From Cucumis sativus (Eukaryota > Streptophyta > Magnoliopsida > Cucurbitales > Cucurbitaceae), in contig NC_026660.2 of assembly GCF_000004075.3 (NCBI RefSeq), positions 27,531,498 through 27,595,497 of the forward strand: a DNA stretch of 64,000 bases. Direction: 5' to 3'. The notes beneath the pieces were generated by a model. The model did not search any database. It saw nothing but the letters and a program-made list of their open reading frames with translations, and had not been told where the DNA came from. Positions within the stretch are counted from its first letter, which is position 1; each line of letters opens with the position of its first letter. This document shows, piece by piece, positions 13,101 through 25,138 of this stretch. A program made the translations under genes and the position numbers.

Positions 13101-14230
13101 AAGAATAAAAGAAACAATTCACCTGAATATTAGCTGAAGTAGTGTATTGTATGATGTTAGAGGAAAAACAGGAGGGTGTGTGAGTGGAATAGAAATGATA
13201 TCAAAAGATCTGACCCCAACAAGAACACTGGTTAAAAAGTGTAAATACAAGTTAGAAGAATATATATGATGGCTTAGTTTTGTCTCTACCTCTTACTTCT
13301 GTCTCCCCTTAATTAAAATTACCCTTACCCCGCCCCTAATTTAACATTTCCACACATTCTTCTTTTTGGTTTTTATCAAAAATTTATCTTTCACTTTCGA
13401 ATTATTGGAAAGTCAACTCAAATATTTAATTCATTAAATCGAGGGAAGGAAAAAGAGACCCAAAAATGGGCTCACATCCCACTATTCCTTACTTTTTAAT
13501 AACTTTAAACCCCAAAACTATTTTTATTATTGAAAAAAAACAACAACGCAACAAAGGAGCTGAATTCATATATGTGTGTGTGGGTATATAATGCGCCCTT
13601 CAAAAAAAGTGTACAATTATTTTGCAAACGCAACATCATTGGGATTCCAACATGCTTTTTGTAAAATTTATGTGTCACTCTTCTTTTATTAGAAAGACAA
13701 AACCAGTACTCTACGCCTTACTTAAAAATCCCAATTGGAGTCCACGTTGCCCACTCTTTCTTTTCTTTTCTTTTCTTTTTATTTTGGAATATGAGAAAAC
13801 TTCTGTTTCTATGAGTTTCTTTATTTTTGTTCTTAAAAACATGGTTTTTGTGTATCACAATCTGTGAAGTAGCTAAAGAGATGTTGTTAAAGCCAGGAAA
13901 AGGAAGGAATTTAAGAGAGAGAGGAGATAATGATGAGAATGATTTTTATTCCTTCTGATATATATATATATATATAAGACCTAAAAGTGGTGAATATTTT
14001 TGTGTGTTTTGTTGCTGCAAACCCCAAGGCCCTGAAAAGAAGGACCCATAATTCTTAAAAGAACCCTTGGGGTTGAGTTTATACTAATTTCTTTCCTTTT
14101 TGAAGTCGGACAAAACAATAACTCCAGAAAGAAGCCGCATTTTCATGCCCTTTTGTCTTTCTGTCTTCTTCTTCATTCCTACTTCTTTTTTTTATACTAT
14201 TCCTTTACCCCGCCCCTTCTTCTCCATAAT
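10105..14230. other. Intergenic DNA upstream of the bHLH gene
   Basis: About 4.1 kb with no supportable gene. Open frames are short and made of AT-rich codons. A (TA)n tract of about 18 bases lies at 13959-13976. A somewhat GC-richer patch at 11240-11320 has no recognised homology. The half nearest 10.1 kb is presumably the bHLH promoter. Confidence 0.6.
10491..10498 (-). promoter_or_regulatory. Possible TATA box of the bHLH gene
   Basis: TATAAATA on the minus strand, about 390 bases before the bHLH ATG, with a pyrimidine-rich leader between them. AT-rich DNA gives many chance matches, so this is tentative. Confidence 0.3.
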
Positions 14231-14302
14231 GTGGCTGTAGTTTAGTGGTGAGAATTCCACGTTGTGGCCGTGGAGACCTGGGCTCGAATCCCAGCAGCCA
14301 CA
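14231..14302 (+). tRNA. tRNA-His (anticodon GTG)
   Basis: A 72-base cloverleaf. The 7-bp acceptor stem pairs GTGGCTG (14231-14237) with CAGCCAC (14295-14301), and 14302 is the discriminator A. The anticodon stem CCACG/CGTGG encloses loop TTGTGGC with anticodon GTG at 14264-14266. The T arm contains GGCTCGAATCCC. There is no intron and no encoded CCA. In eukaryotes the extra 5' G of mature tRNA-His is added after transcription, so its absence from the gene is expected. It looks functional and is of cytosolic type. Confidence 0.96.
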
Positions 14303-14303
14303 C

Positions 14304-14310
14304 TTTTTTT
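14304..14310 (+). terminator. RNA polymerase III terminator of tRNA-His
   Basis: A run of seven T begins one base after the discriminator base, the usual pol III stop signal. Confidence 0.85.
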
Positions 14311-17300
14311 CTTTTTCCTTTTCTTTTCATTCTTAGTCCAACCGGCCGAGTTTTTTATGGCCCCATAACTTGATTACGAGTCCATTAACTTCTTGGCCCA
14401 TTACTTTTTAGAATCTCACGTTTCAAAGAAAAACAATAACCTTACTGCATCGTATATTTTCAAAACTATACCCAAAGGTTATAATAAAAATGTTTTCCAT
14501 ACAAATCAACTTTAAGGATTTTTTAAGAGAAACTAAAATTAAGATTTATTGAAAATAGACTCACTACACATTTAGATGTATATGATTAAAATAAAATGCG
14601 TGGATGAAAATTAATAGTTTAACCTTTCTACTGTGATTATGTTTTCTTTTTCAAGAAATTGAACAGTTTTGGGTTTAGCCAACAGCAAACAAACAATTAC
14701 AAGGCTTCCTTTTCTTTCTATCAACCGCATTATAAATGATAAGGGGGAAAAAAATAAGTACATTATCTAGATAAAGTTAAATAGAATATATAAATGTTCA
14801 ATAAATTATTAAGTAATGCTTTGCTTTAATCGGGTGGATTATTCAAAATATAACTTTTAGTGATAAAAAAAACTTTTAATAAGATATTTGCTTTCAATTT
14901 GAACATGGAGTTAAAGATTAATATAATTAGAAACAAAATTGAAAGGGATTGGGCAAGATGAAGATTATGTTGTAAATGCCAATTAGTGTTGAATTAAATA
15001 GAAAAGAAGGGACGTCATTGTTTATTTTTGTATAATAGTAATAATAACAACAAAAGAATGAAATGGAGGGGAAAATGAAAATGGGAAAAGAGAAGAGTTG
15101 TTAGTTAGTGGATAAGAAAGAGGGAGGGAATCAAATGAATGGGAACTTTGGGAAAGCAAAATAATATTGAATTTGGGAAGAAATTAAAGTAAGTGGTTTT
15201 CCAATCTGTACGTAACGTAACAATGCCTTCTTGTCTGGGGAAATTATTACCAATTTCAAAATTTTCATATTTATTACGTTACAAACACTTTCCCTTACTG
15301 TTTCTCATCTCATCCATGGATCGTTACAACATTTCCATACTTAAGTTCGTTAGAAATTGAAAATGTGTGAAATTTAGAAAGTTCGATAGTAAAATAAACG
15401 TGGGTGTGTAAACAACAATTCTAACCATAATACCAATAAGAGTCCAACTCAACTAGTATTAATATACGCTGAGAACAAGAGATGGCATTAATTAGTTTAA
15501 ATCTCTCACTCCATTTGGACTAAAAGAAAAAGAAAACAATCGGACACGTGATGCATATGTTGATGCACGATTGTGATCATGCCTTATATCGCCACCTGTT
15601 ATTTTAATTTCTATTTATTTAAAAATATTATATATATATTTTTATTACGTACAAAAATAGAAGATTTAGGTGATTCAAACTTTCCAACTGTAAATATACA
15701 TATTTGTTAGTACTATGAGTTATACATATATTTAGATTATAGGATTTTTTTATTTAAATTCTACACAATTGTCCAATTATAGTTTATTTAAAACGACGAA
15801 CTATTTTTAAAATACATGAACAAGATAAGTACGACTTAAAATACATAGTTAATTATATTCTCTCACACTACACTTAGCTCATCAATTCTCTAATTGTTTT
15901 AACTCAAAACCTGCAGACATGCATCTTTTTTTCCTCTCTTTTGTTCTCTTATTTCTTTTATAATTGAAACCAACCAACAATGTTAGTTCCTTTATGAATA
16001 GATTATTCATTTACTTCCATGATGACATCATGATTTAAATAATCACAATGGTGATTGATGACTTGTAGAATCAAATCTATAGGCTAGGTAATTGTGGGTG
16101 AGACAAAATATGATATAATTTCACATGTAAATCAACAAAAACTATCAAGTGTAATAGTAAGCAATAAATAATTTACTAAAAAGTATGCATATAAAAATGT
16201 ATAGTATAATATAAAGAATTAGTTCTTAAAAACAAAGAAGAAGAGGAAGGAAAAATAAAACGTAAAAAAAGTACCATTGTGTGAAGTCATGATTGGTAAA
16301 TTTAGTTGCTTAGGTGGATGCAACTTGAATTGCTAACAAGGGAGAAACATGTATTGGAATCCTAGTTAAAGATACCAACTAAAAATATATAATAATCATC
16401 ACAAAACCAAATGCATTAGCTTTTTTTTCTTGTTTGAAAAAAAAAGATACTTTTATTATTGATGTATATATGTGTGAGAAACATATGAAAAGTGGCAATT
16501 ACACAAAAATGTACATGTCAATTATTTAGTCATATAAATTGTGAATATATTTGATTCAATTGACCAAACAATTAAGAATATGATTAGAGTCCTTGTATAA
16601 TTAAAGATCATTATTGTTGGCTGAATATAAGATGCTTATATAATCAAAGATCATTATTGTTGGTTGAATATTAGATGTTTTTGAGAAAAATTACATGAGT
16701 TTATATTTAAAATAAACAATATCATATCATTGTAAAAGTCGTTATTCTAATATATATTAGTCAAAATTATTTACAAGTACAAAAAAGAAAATAAACTTGC
16801 ACTAAAAAAAGTATATATCACATTGAACGTTCACATAATCCGCCCGTCATAACCACGGATGCCAATTTCACTCAATGGATGACCCACCCTTTTCTACTTG
16901 AGGACAAACCTTCCACTAGAGTCTAGAGAAGAGATCACCCTTTGCTTAGTACGATTATATTGTTTAGGGTCTCTAATTTATTAAAATAGATCCTTTTAAT
17001 CTATCAAATTTCCAAAGTTTAGAAATTAAAGTTTTAAATTTAATAAATGGCAAATTTAGTCCTTCCAACCTTATAAATCTAACCAATCAAAAAATTGTTA
17101 TTATTATTTTATAGAATGTATAAGTGCATGCAAAGACCTATAGATAAGATAAAAGAAAAAAAGAATAGACTCAATTTAATATTTTATTTAAAATACAATT
17201 GCTAATATAAAAGATAGCATAATTAAAGACTACAATAATAATATAACTAAAACAAAAGAATACTTATTATTTAAGTTTTGTGTTTTCACATTTGATGAGC

Positions 17301-17397
17301 ACAGCACACCATATTGTGAGCCTACATGCATATTTATCTGAGTATTAAATTAAAACAATGGAAACGAATAAGCACTGCTTGTGGTCTCTCTATGATC
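14311..17397. other. Intergenic DNA upstream of the bZIP gene
   Basis: About 3.1 kb, very AT-rich, with no gene seen. It contains an imperfect 43-bp tandem duplication near 16.6 kb, listed separately. A GC-richer patch at 16830-16950 is unexplained. The final few hundred bases should contain the bZIP promoter. Confidence 0.6.
16592..16677 (+). repeat. 43-bp imperfect tandem duplication
   Basis: Two adjacent 43-base units (16592-16634 and 16635-16677) differ at about five positions. Both share the core GATCATTATTGTTGG. The copies have diverged, so the duplication is not recent. Confidence 0.85.
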
Positions 17398-17404
17398 TAT
17401 AAAA
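17398..17404 (+). promoter_or_regulatory. TATA box of the bZIP gene
   Basis: TATAAAA in a locally GC-richer context, followed by a CT-rich leader and the uORF region. It implies a start near 17430 and a 5' leader of about 380 bases. Confidence 0.6.
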
Positions 17405-17542
17405 CCGGCGTTAACCAGCCTGTTTCCACCTCCCCCTACTCTCACTCTCATTTACAACTTATAACTTAGAGAGCTTAAGATCTCAATTCTCCAAGTTTCT
17501 TTCTTCTCTTTCATTTCTTGGCTAATTTATTGTTATTATTCG

Positions 17543-17551
17543 ATGCTCTAA
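17543..17551 (+). promoter_or_regulatory. Minimal uORF upstream of the sucrose-control uORF
   Basis: ATG CTC TAA, a two-codon reading frame 11 bases before the start of the conserved leader peptide. Leaders of this bZIP group often carry several uORFs; this one may affect reinitiation. Its function is inferred only. Confidence 0.4.
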
Positions 17552-17562
17552 ATTAACTGCCC

Positions 17563-17688
17563 ATGTCTCCGGTTGTGACCGAAGTTCTCCTTTCTGGGTT
17601 TATTGTAAACTCAACTCTTCGCCGTAGAACTCATTTAGTTCAATCGTTCTCCGTTGTCTTCCTTTACTGGTTCTATGTCTTCTCGTGA
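17563..17688 (+). CDS. Sucrose-control (SC) leader peptide uORF of the S1 bZIP gene
   Basis: A 41-codon upstream ORF ending 125 bases before the bZIP ATG. The C-terminal half reads RRRTHLVQSF then SVVFLYWFYVFS, which I recognise as the conserved sucrose-control peptide in leaders of the bZIP11-type group S1 genes. Family knowledge: in high sucrose this nascent peptide stalls the ribosome near the uORF stop, so less of the main bZIP protein is made. The conserved block, including the Tyr-Trp-Phe-Tyr-Val-Phe-Ser end and the stop right after Ser, is intact. The peptide acts in cis in the ribosome exit tunnel and probably has no role after release. Neighbour: the main bZIP frame at 17814. Confidence 0.93.
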   Translation: MSPVVTEVLLSGFIVNSTLRRRTHLVQSFSVVFLYWFYVFS

Positions 17689-17813
17689 ACACATAATTAT
17701 ACTTTAGTTTATCTCCCTCATTAATTTCCTCTTCTTATTAATTGTTTATTTTCTATCATTACTAATTATCTATCTCTACACTATTATTATTTGTCCCGCC
17801 CCACGTCTTCGAA

Positions 17814-18997
17814 ATGGCATCCTCAAGTGGAGTTTCGTCTGGGTCGACCAATGGTGGCATCCGACCCTCAAGGTCGGAAGATGACCTAGAGGAGGAGAGG
17901 AAACGCCGGAGGATGCAATCTAATCGAGAATCGGCTCGGCGATCTCGACTCCGCAAGCAAAAACATTTAGATGATCTCACTAATCAGGTAATTTTAACTT
18001 GTGCAGCGTTAGAACACAAATGGTCATGTGATGAAGTTACTTTTTTAAAAAGAAAAAAAAAATTAAACAGGTGCCGTGGTAGCTCGATTCCTTAGATTTT
18101 CTTTTAATTATGTAAGAAAATACGTATAGAGAAAAGATAGATGAATGGAGATCGAAATATATTTTTTCTTATTTTAAAATTTAGAGACGGTATAAACAGG
18201 ATTGCCATACTATATGGCTACTGAGCATTCATAGGTAGAAGCTTTTCCATTTTGTGTATTTTTGGTGATTTGGTTTACTATATCCACCAAAAGAAAATTA
18301 CCCCAATAAGATATACTCCCAATACAAAATTAACTGCACTTAATTCCATAGATATGCGAGACATGTATCGTTAAAAAAGATATTGTCTACAACTATACAA
18401 ATCATTTTTTAAATAGAGTAAAAAACTAAGGAGAAAATGAATAGATAATGTTTGAATACAATTATTAAATAATTGTTAGATATGAAGTGAGTAAAAAGGT
18501 AGCGGTACCTGACAAATAAATAATTGGCCACGTATGAGGTCATTCCATACGTGAGATCTTCAAAGGAATACTAATTTGTATTTGTTTTGATGTTTTTTTC
18601 AAACAAAAATTATAACAATAATAATAATAGTAGATTCTATAATAACAATTTAATGAGTTGCATAAACATAACTGTATGTTTGGATGTTTTATAAATGTTG
18701 TAAAAGTATTTGATTGAACTCTTGCAGGTGAGTCGACTCAGAAACCACAACAACGAGATGACAACGAATATGACCGTAACGATGAGCCTATGCATTAGCT
18801 TGGAGGGTGAGAACTCAATCCTTGAAGCTCAGATACTGGAGCTGACAAATAGATTAAAGTCTTTAAACAATATCATAAAGTTGATAGAATCGATGGAAGT
18901 TTTAGAAAAAACATTTTCGTGTGAGATTGATGACTTGAATAATGATTTTGAGGAGGAAGATTATTGCAACCCTTGGAGATATCCATTTGCAAATTAG
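17814..18997 (+). CDS. Group S1 bZIP transcription factor (bZIP11/44/53-like) with an intron
   Basis: Exons 17814..17987 and 18728..18997 give 147 residues. An acidic stretch precedes the basic region KRRRMQSNRESARRSRLRKQ. Asn37 and Arg45 keep the N-x7-R spacing, and the zipper begins ten residues later: Leu55, Leu62, Met69, Thr76, Leu83, Leu90, Leu97, Leu104. The long zipper is typical of group S, whose members bind ACGT-type sites and pair with group C bZIPs in sugar and energy signalling. The leader has the sucrose-control uORF, so translation should fall when sucrose is high. Odd point: a 740-bp intron splits codons 58 and 59, although group S genes are normally intronless. Both junctions are good (CAG|GTAATT and TTGCAG|GTGAGT), and joining them restores the zipper register exactly. 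The start is the first ATG of the frame. Confidence 0.9.
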
Positions 18998-20742
18998 AAA
19001 TATACCAATCATGGAAGACGTGCGGAAACACATATATGAATAAATATTGTTGATAAGGATTGATGTGAGTGTGTGTATGACGTGTGTTTGGTGGCCTTAG
19101 TAACATGCCTCCAAAAAATTGAACCAACAAAACAAAGTAATTTTTTTCTTCATTTTTTGGTTCATAATATCCCATCATTTGTATGTATGTCAATCTACAA
19201 AATATCATTATGGGTTATTTTTGTAGTGTTGAAAAATATATAGATATATATATACGTAGATAAATTATGTATATTTCAAAAATGGAGAATCAAACTTTCA
19301 AGTCGGATAATATTATCAATAATTTTGAAGCTAAATTAATCTTAAATGTAAAATTCAGATTATGTTGCCAGTTATCTTGGAGTTGTGATGGAGTAAAGTT
19401 TGTAAATTACATATGTACACATTGCTTTACATCCTTTCCACAAAAATTATAAGAAACCCGTTGGTGCTCGTTCATACCCCTCTCAGGAAACTGTTATATA
19501 ATTAATTTCCCCTCATTCCTAATTAATTAGGCATACTTTAAAAAATCAATTCGTACGGTCTACATTTATTATTTCCACAAATTAAATTAGACACAACCAA
19601 TGATAACCAATGATAATGAACTTGCCACTTTGACCCAAACATATATTCATGATTGAGTTATGTGAACAATCTTAGCTTTCCTAAAAAATATTATATATAC
19701 TATGGTGAGCTGTCACGCTTCTAAGTTTAAAATGTTATTGATATAAAGTAAAAGTTTTTTTAAAAATAAATATGTTGAATGAAGAATCAAATTTCTAAAG
19801 TTGATAATGTAATAAGAATTGAGAAAGAGAATGCTCTTTCTCGTTTATAAGGATCACTAATACAAAATAAAAATAATTTAGAAACAAGCTAACCACTAAT
19901 CTGCTAGAGCAAAATTAGAAAATTGTTTCTATTGAATTAGTAGAGGTTGCTTCTCAACCAAGATTCGAATTAAATATACTTTTAAGCACATATTGATATG
20001 TATGTAACAACTTCAAATAATATCGATCATCATCAATTTTAATGTATAATTTATTGAGGACATTGGAGTGTCGTTATTTTGATCCTTGATACTTTGAATT
20101 TTAGTCCCTATATACTTTAAATGATTCAAACTTAGACTCACATACTTTTCACAAAATCAAAATTTAATCTTTTGATTTTAATTTTTACCTGAATAGATTA
20201 GATAATAATAAAAATAATTTTCAAGCAAACAAATAAAATATGTGAATGTATCCCTAAATTTCATAGAAGAAATACGGTAAATAACAAAAACAAAAAAATC
20301 AAAATAAAAATCAAACTATAAAGATGTTGATTAAAAATACACACGTTAGAATCGATGAATTGAGTCTAAAAATTAAAATCGAACAAACTAAATATTTAAT
20401 AAATGTATAAGATTGATATTACATTATCAACCAAAGTATAATGGAATCTTTTGTTTCAATACTTAAAATTCTAACTACTAAAATATGAGTGCACATGTTT
20501 TTGTATGGATGGAGAGGCCATCACAAAAGAGGATATATCCATATCTTACAACGTAATATTTTTGTTTTATACATATTGGTTCACAAATGGACAATAATAT
20601 TTTTTTATTTTATGAAAAATAGTGGGCTACATACTACATCAATAATGCATATTAAAATTTGTGATGGGTCATTTAAAGTTTTGAAGGATTAGTTGTACTA
20701 AAAAATGTTTTAAAGGATATTTAATTGGGTCCTAAAATATTT

Positions 20743-20809
<67 letters not shown>

Positions 20810-21618
20810 TTTTTGTTGATTATTGATAAAAGTTTAAATATAAAATGAGGTATGATATCTTCAATTAAATGACAAAATTTGAAAAGTACAAAAAGGAAAA
20901 AAAAAAAAAAGAAATACAAAAATAGAAGGAATCACAAAAACAAATAAACAAAACTATAATCTATTATGTCATGAATGTAGAACAAGGAAAGGTAACTTAA
21001 TTTTTATCATCTTGCATGTCTATTACAAAATTATTTTGACAAGAAGAGGGGATAAGAAACAATCCTAAATTAATTGTTTTATTTGAAATGAATATTTTAA
21101 AATTTTACTTATCACAATTAAAAAATAATTATCTATGTATATGTTAATTGAAGATTAGAGGAGGGTCGGATCAATTATATAAATTAATTTAAATTTTATA
21201 AAATTTTACAAAAGTTTAATTAATTTAGTATAATTTTTTTAAAAAAACAAAAACATGATTAAAATAATTTTGGATCTAAAAACCATTGGCTTTCATGCTA
21301 TAAGAAACAACATAATTTATTTGGTTTCCAACTATGAGTAATTACGTTGGAAAAAACCTTAGGGGAATGACTTTTGTTATATATTTTTATTTCTTAAAAT
21401 GTTCCGTCTGTTAATTTAGTATATTTTGTTATGATTTAGTAAAATAATTATTTGTTAATTATTTGTAAATAGGGTTTAGGGATGTGAAAAAAGAGAGAAT
21501 AAAAGAAGGAAAGAAAAGGAGACGTTTTCAGTTCGCATGGGCTCTAATCAGCGCGCAATTTCTCGGTATTCAGTTCTAGACGGTGGAACCTCCGCTGTGA
21601 TGCGATAACGAATGAAGA
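18998..21618. other. Intergenic DNA between the bZIP and UBE3D-type genes
   Basis: About 2.6 kb with no gene seen. The part at 20050-20480 contains phrases of the kind found in degraded plant repeats but has no clear ends. A long (TA)n tract lies at 20745-20810. The last 100 bases are GC-richer and form the leader of the next gene, with a short out-of-frame uORF starting at 21612. Confidence 0.55.
20745..20810. repeat. (TA)n microsatellite
   Basis: An almost perfect TA dinucleotide tract of about 65 bases. Confidence 0.95.
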
Positions 21619-24104
21619 ATGTCATCCGAACTCTATACAGTCGAAAACCCTAGAAAATGGCGCTTCACATGGGAAGCCCAATCCCATATACCAATTCTAC
21701 GTTTACTGCTCTTCGATTCAATTACCAATCCTTCTCTTCAATGTCGGAATCTCAAGGTTCAGCTCAATCTCCAGCAGTCCGTCGTTTGTGTGGCTTGGTT
21801 ACAAGACCTCGATATGTCGATTCGAGTTCCCATGCCTCCGGTTTTGGTTGATGCTGACTCGCCTTTGAGTTTTAGAGCTTTCGAAGACCATATTGAGGTC
21901 AAGCTCGTCTTGCTTCTCCCAGTTGATCACCCAATTATTCTCAACTTCGACAATGTGCTGGATTTCTCCCAAGAGCAAGGAACTAGTCACTCCAAGGCTT
22001 CGAAGCCACTTTCCATGGATTCTGGTGCGCTCAACTTTTTTAGAAATCTACTCCATCTCTTTTAATATTCACTGCGTTTTTCTCTTATGTTTTCTAATAA
22101 ATTTTGGTGAAGTATGATGTTATAGAAGACTCTTAACAGTTATGCATTATCATTAGCATTTGCGAAAGGTGCTAAATTTTCGAAGTTATAGGTTTCTGTT
22201 TTCTGTCTATTTCTCAAGTATATGATCATTATCAAGTTTTTAGGAGAATTAATTACGGTGCTAAAATGCCAGAAACGTTGGAGTTCTTTATCTTAAAGCT
22301 TTACCATCTACTATTTGTACATTAAGTTGTATATATTTTGCCCTTCTGAAATGCTTGTGTTTCTTAGATCAAATCAGTTTATCCCGCAGTGGTGGCGTCC
22401 ACTTTTATTGCAGAAATTGTTCTTTCAGGCTGAGTAAATCCCCTCTCAGGTAGCTCATTATTTGGTAGTCCTATTTACAGGATTTAATTTACTAGACTGG
22501 TTGATTTGCATTTGACATTAGTTCATAAATTTTGGATCTCGTCTCACATTTTTTAATATCTATGCGTGTAGAGATTTCGTTGAAATGCCATCAGTCAACT
22601 GGCGAGAGGTGGCTGATAACTGGTTTGGGTCTTGCTGCTGCTCTTTCGGGGGGATAAGCGAGAAGCTGGTTAATAGGTACACAAATTCCTATAGATGTGA
22701 AAAGGGTGTCTGCCTACTCACTTTAACGACTATTACTCTTTCCAAGGATGACCTTATTGGCCATGTGTTCCCGGACAATGAAGGAACCCAACAACTCAAG
22801 GACGAATCAGATTTTGCTGATGGTGATTGTTTAACTGAAGCTAAGGAGGAATCGCCATGTAATCATACGTCTACAGAAAAGGTAAAATCTAAGCAGATCA
22901 ACAATAAAAGCCTTTATGCAAACATGGAGGGTAGTGTTGCCGAGAAGGCTAGTGATGAAGTTGATTCGCCTATAGTGACTCCAATTCCGGACTGCTGTCA
23001 TCATGAAGAGAGTAACGTACTTCATCATCTTGATAAGGATTGCATGCATCATACATGTGGCACAATTAAGTCAGACCCAAAGCCTGTTAATGCTGTAGAT
23101 ATTTCAGACGATCAGAGATCCTTTCTTAATGGTTTTCTTGGAAATATCTTTATGGCTAGACTGTCAAATCTTTCAGCAGATTTTGAGTGGGCTGAGTTCT
23201 TTTGCCCCCAGTGCTCAACTCTGATTGGAGCTTACCCTTGGAGAAATGGCTGTGGACCTACAGATGGCGGAGTTCGGTTTTTTAAGTGTTATGTCTCAAC
23301 ATGTTTAGCAGCTGAATCTGGAAATCTATTGAGGTTAGCCTATTGTTGTAATGTCACTTTGAGATATGTATATATATATATTTTATTTCACTGGGTGCTC
23401 AAGATTAGCTGACTTATTCACACAGGGAGTACACGTTGGAAAGAATGTTTGCAAATCAGTTACTGGAAAGTGCGCATGAAGAATCATCATTTCGTACTTT
23501 GGTTAAGGAGTTGAAAACCAAGTCTCCCATGCTGCACATTGTTCTCATCAACTCAAATTCTTGGTCTTGCAGTGGTTATTGTTTGGGCATGGAGGATACT
23601 GCCGAATTTGTTCCAAAGGTGGACTTGAATCCAATCATCAAGGTGCTATTTTCAGATTGCAACAAAAGTGCAGAATCTCACTTGAGGTTGTATGAAAATC
23701 GGTCTCTACTTTTTCCTTCTTATGTGAGGACGTGATTTAGTATCCTTATATATACAGCTATTTGCCTATTTGCTACCATAGATCACAGGTGTTCTCATAT
23801 TCTGTAATTAATCTGTTTCCACCACTCCCTTTCCTTTCTTACGAGTACATGGTTTTTTTTATTTCTAGATATTTCTCATAACTGCATTGTGTACTCTGTT
23901 TTTAGATATAAATTGATCCAACTGATGATTGAATTGAAATGCAGGAAACTTGAAGAGTGGGTGACAAAAGATATAGCAGATGAAGTTTTTATGTTAGCCC
24001 ATCAAATAGAGGAATTAGTTGAAATTCTAGTTTCAAGAAATGATACACTTCCATCTTCATGTTCTTCCCTTGATGGTTTAACTTTGACATCTATCCTGCG
24101 GTAA
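21619..24104 (+). CDS. HECT-like E2-binding ubiquitin ligase (UBE3D-type, plant form)
   Basis: Exons 21619..22024, 22368..22449, 22572..23333, 23426..23686, 23945..24104; 556 residues, all phases consistent. An N-terminal beta-rich region (1-135) precedes a short zinc-finger-like segment, FYCRNCSFRLSKSPLRDF, followed by VNWREVADNWFGSCC. An acidic, Ser-rich linker (about 215-330) is poorly conserved in character. The block WAEFFCPQCSTLIGAYPWRN and the RFFKCYVSTC segment match what I remember of the E2C-binding (HECT_2) family. Family knowledge: human UBE3D binds the E2 UBE2C and acts as a ligase. The plant role is not established. The TAA stop lies inside a 5' splice-site-like sequence (GCG|GTAAGG), so a further coding exon cannot be excluded. 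Confidence 0.75.
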
Positions 24105-25138
24105 GGTTTATTCCATCTTCTCTGGATTCCTGCATGGACAAGTCAAGTTTTTCTAAGATACAACTCGATAAAGACTATAGCACATAGAACTCCACCAACT
24201 AAATTTGTAAAGCCTGAGATCGGTAGATCTGTTTATCATCAAGCCATATTCTATCACGAGAAACTTCTTAAACGTACTGGCTTAGTGGAGTACTTTATTT
24301 TACATTTGGAGTTAACCACACGTCTTGGAACCTGATTGGTTACAGCATTTCATCAAGGTGCTCAACTGTAAGATAATACTTGATAGTTCATGTTAGCATT
24401 TTAGTCTGATTAAAGTGACCTTGTTACAGAAGCATCCCCACAGCTATTAGGGGATGCCAACTAATTATGTATGAACGTTGAACCCTTTTGTTTATAAGTT
24501 GATGTAGGCCTTAAGGGAACCTGTACAGAGAATTTTTCAATGCTCTCTGCTCAACCCTTCTGTACTAGGCACCCATTTCTAATCTTCGAGCTTTTAGGAT
24601 ATTCTAGTGTTCTTACTTTTGTTTCTCTTTGCTGATCATGAGTTGCCAGCAAGTTTCGCAAGATTCAGTTTCATTATTACATTTCTTAGCCTTTTCAACC
24701 AACCTCTTGAAGAATGAGAATATGCCCTTTTCGTTAGTTTTGTAATTGTTATATGAAAAACCACTCAGTAGAATCGGGGGTGCACAACAGAATGGACCAA
24801 ACCAAAGATGTATATTTGGTCTCTAGTCTTTTTTAAGTGTTGAATAGGTCTTTAAATGTTTAACTTTGTGTCAAAAACTTATGTTTTAATATGTTCATAA
24901 CAAATTCGAAGTTTAAAAAAAAGTAATTTCTCTATTGATATTAACAATAAATTTAAATGGTTTGTCTAACGGAATTCTAATCTTAAGTGAGAGATATGAA
25001 TTATATCTGTAATTTTACAAGTTTAGAATCACATAAACAAAAAATTCAATGCTGATATATTAAACTTTATAGAACAATAATCTATTTGCAGATGAAATTG
25101 AAAATTTTGGAACCTTTACCTCAAATTATTCAAAAGCC
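24105..25138. other. 3' flank of the UBE3D-type gene
   Basis: About 1 kb with no coding sequence found. It includes the 3' UTR and perhaps a UTR intron starting at the donor-like site at 24101. The stretch at 24800-25080 is a low-complexity AT-rich tract with repeat-like wording but no defined ends. Confidence 0.5.

Noticed and set aside
17983-18732. CAGGT on both sides of the bZIP intron as a target-site duplication
   Set aside because: CAG|GT is simply the splice consensus at both ends, so the repeat alone is no evidence of insertion; no inverted terminal repeats were seen.
20050-20480. Possible MITE with 'TTTAGTCCC'-type phrases
   Set aside because: Arms could be paired only weakly and no clear ends were found; the same wording recurs loosely at 16970-17090 and 24800-25100.
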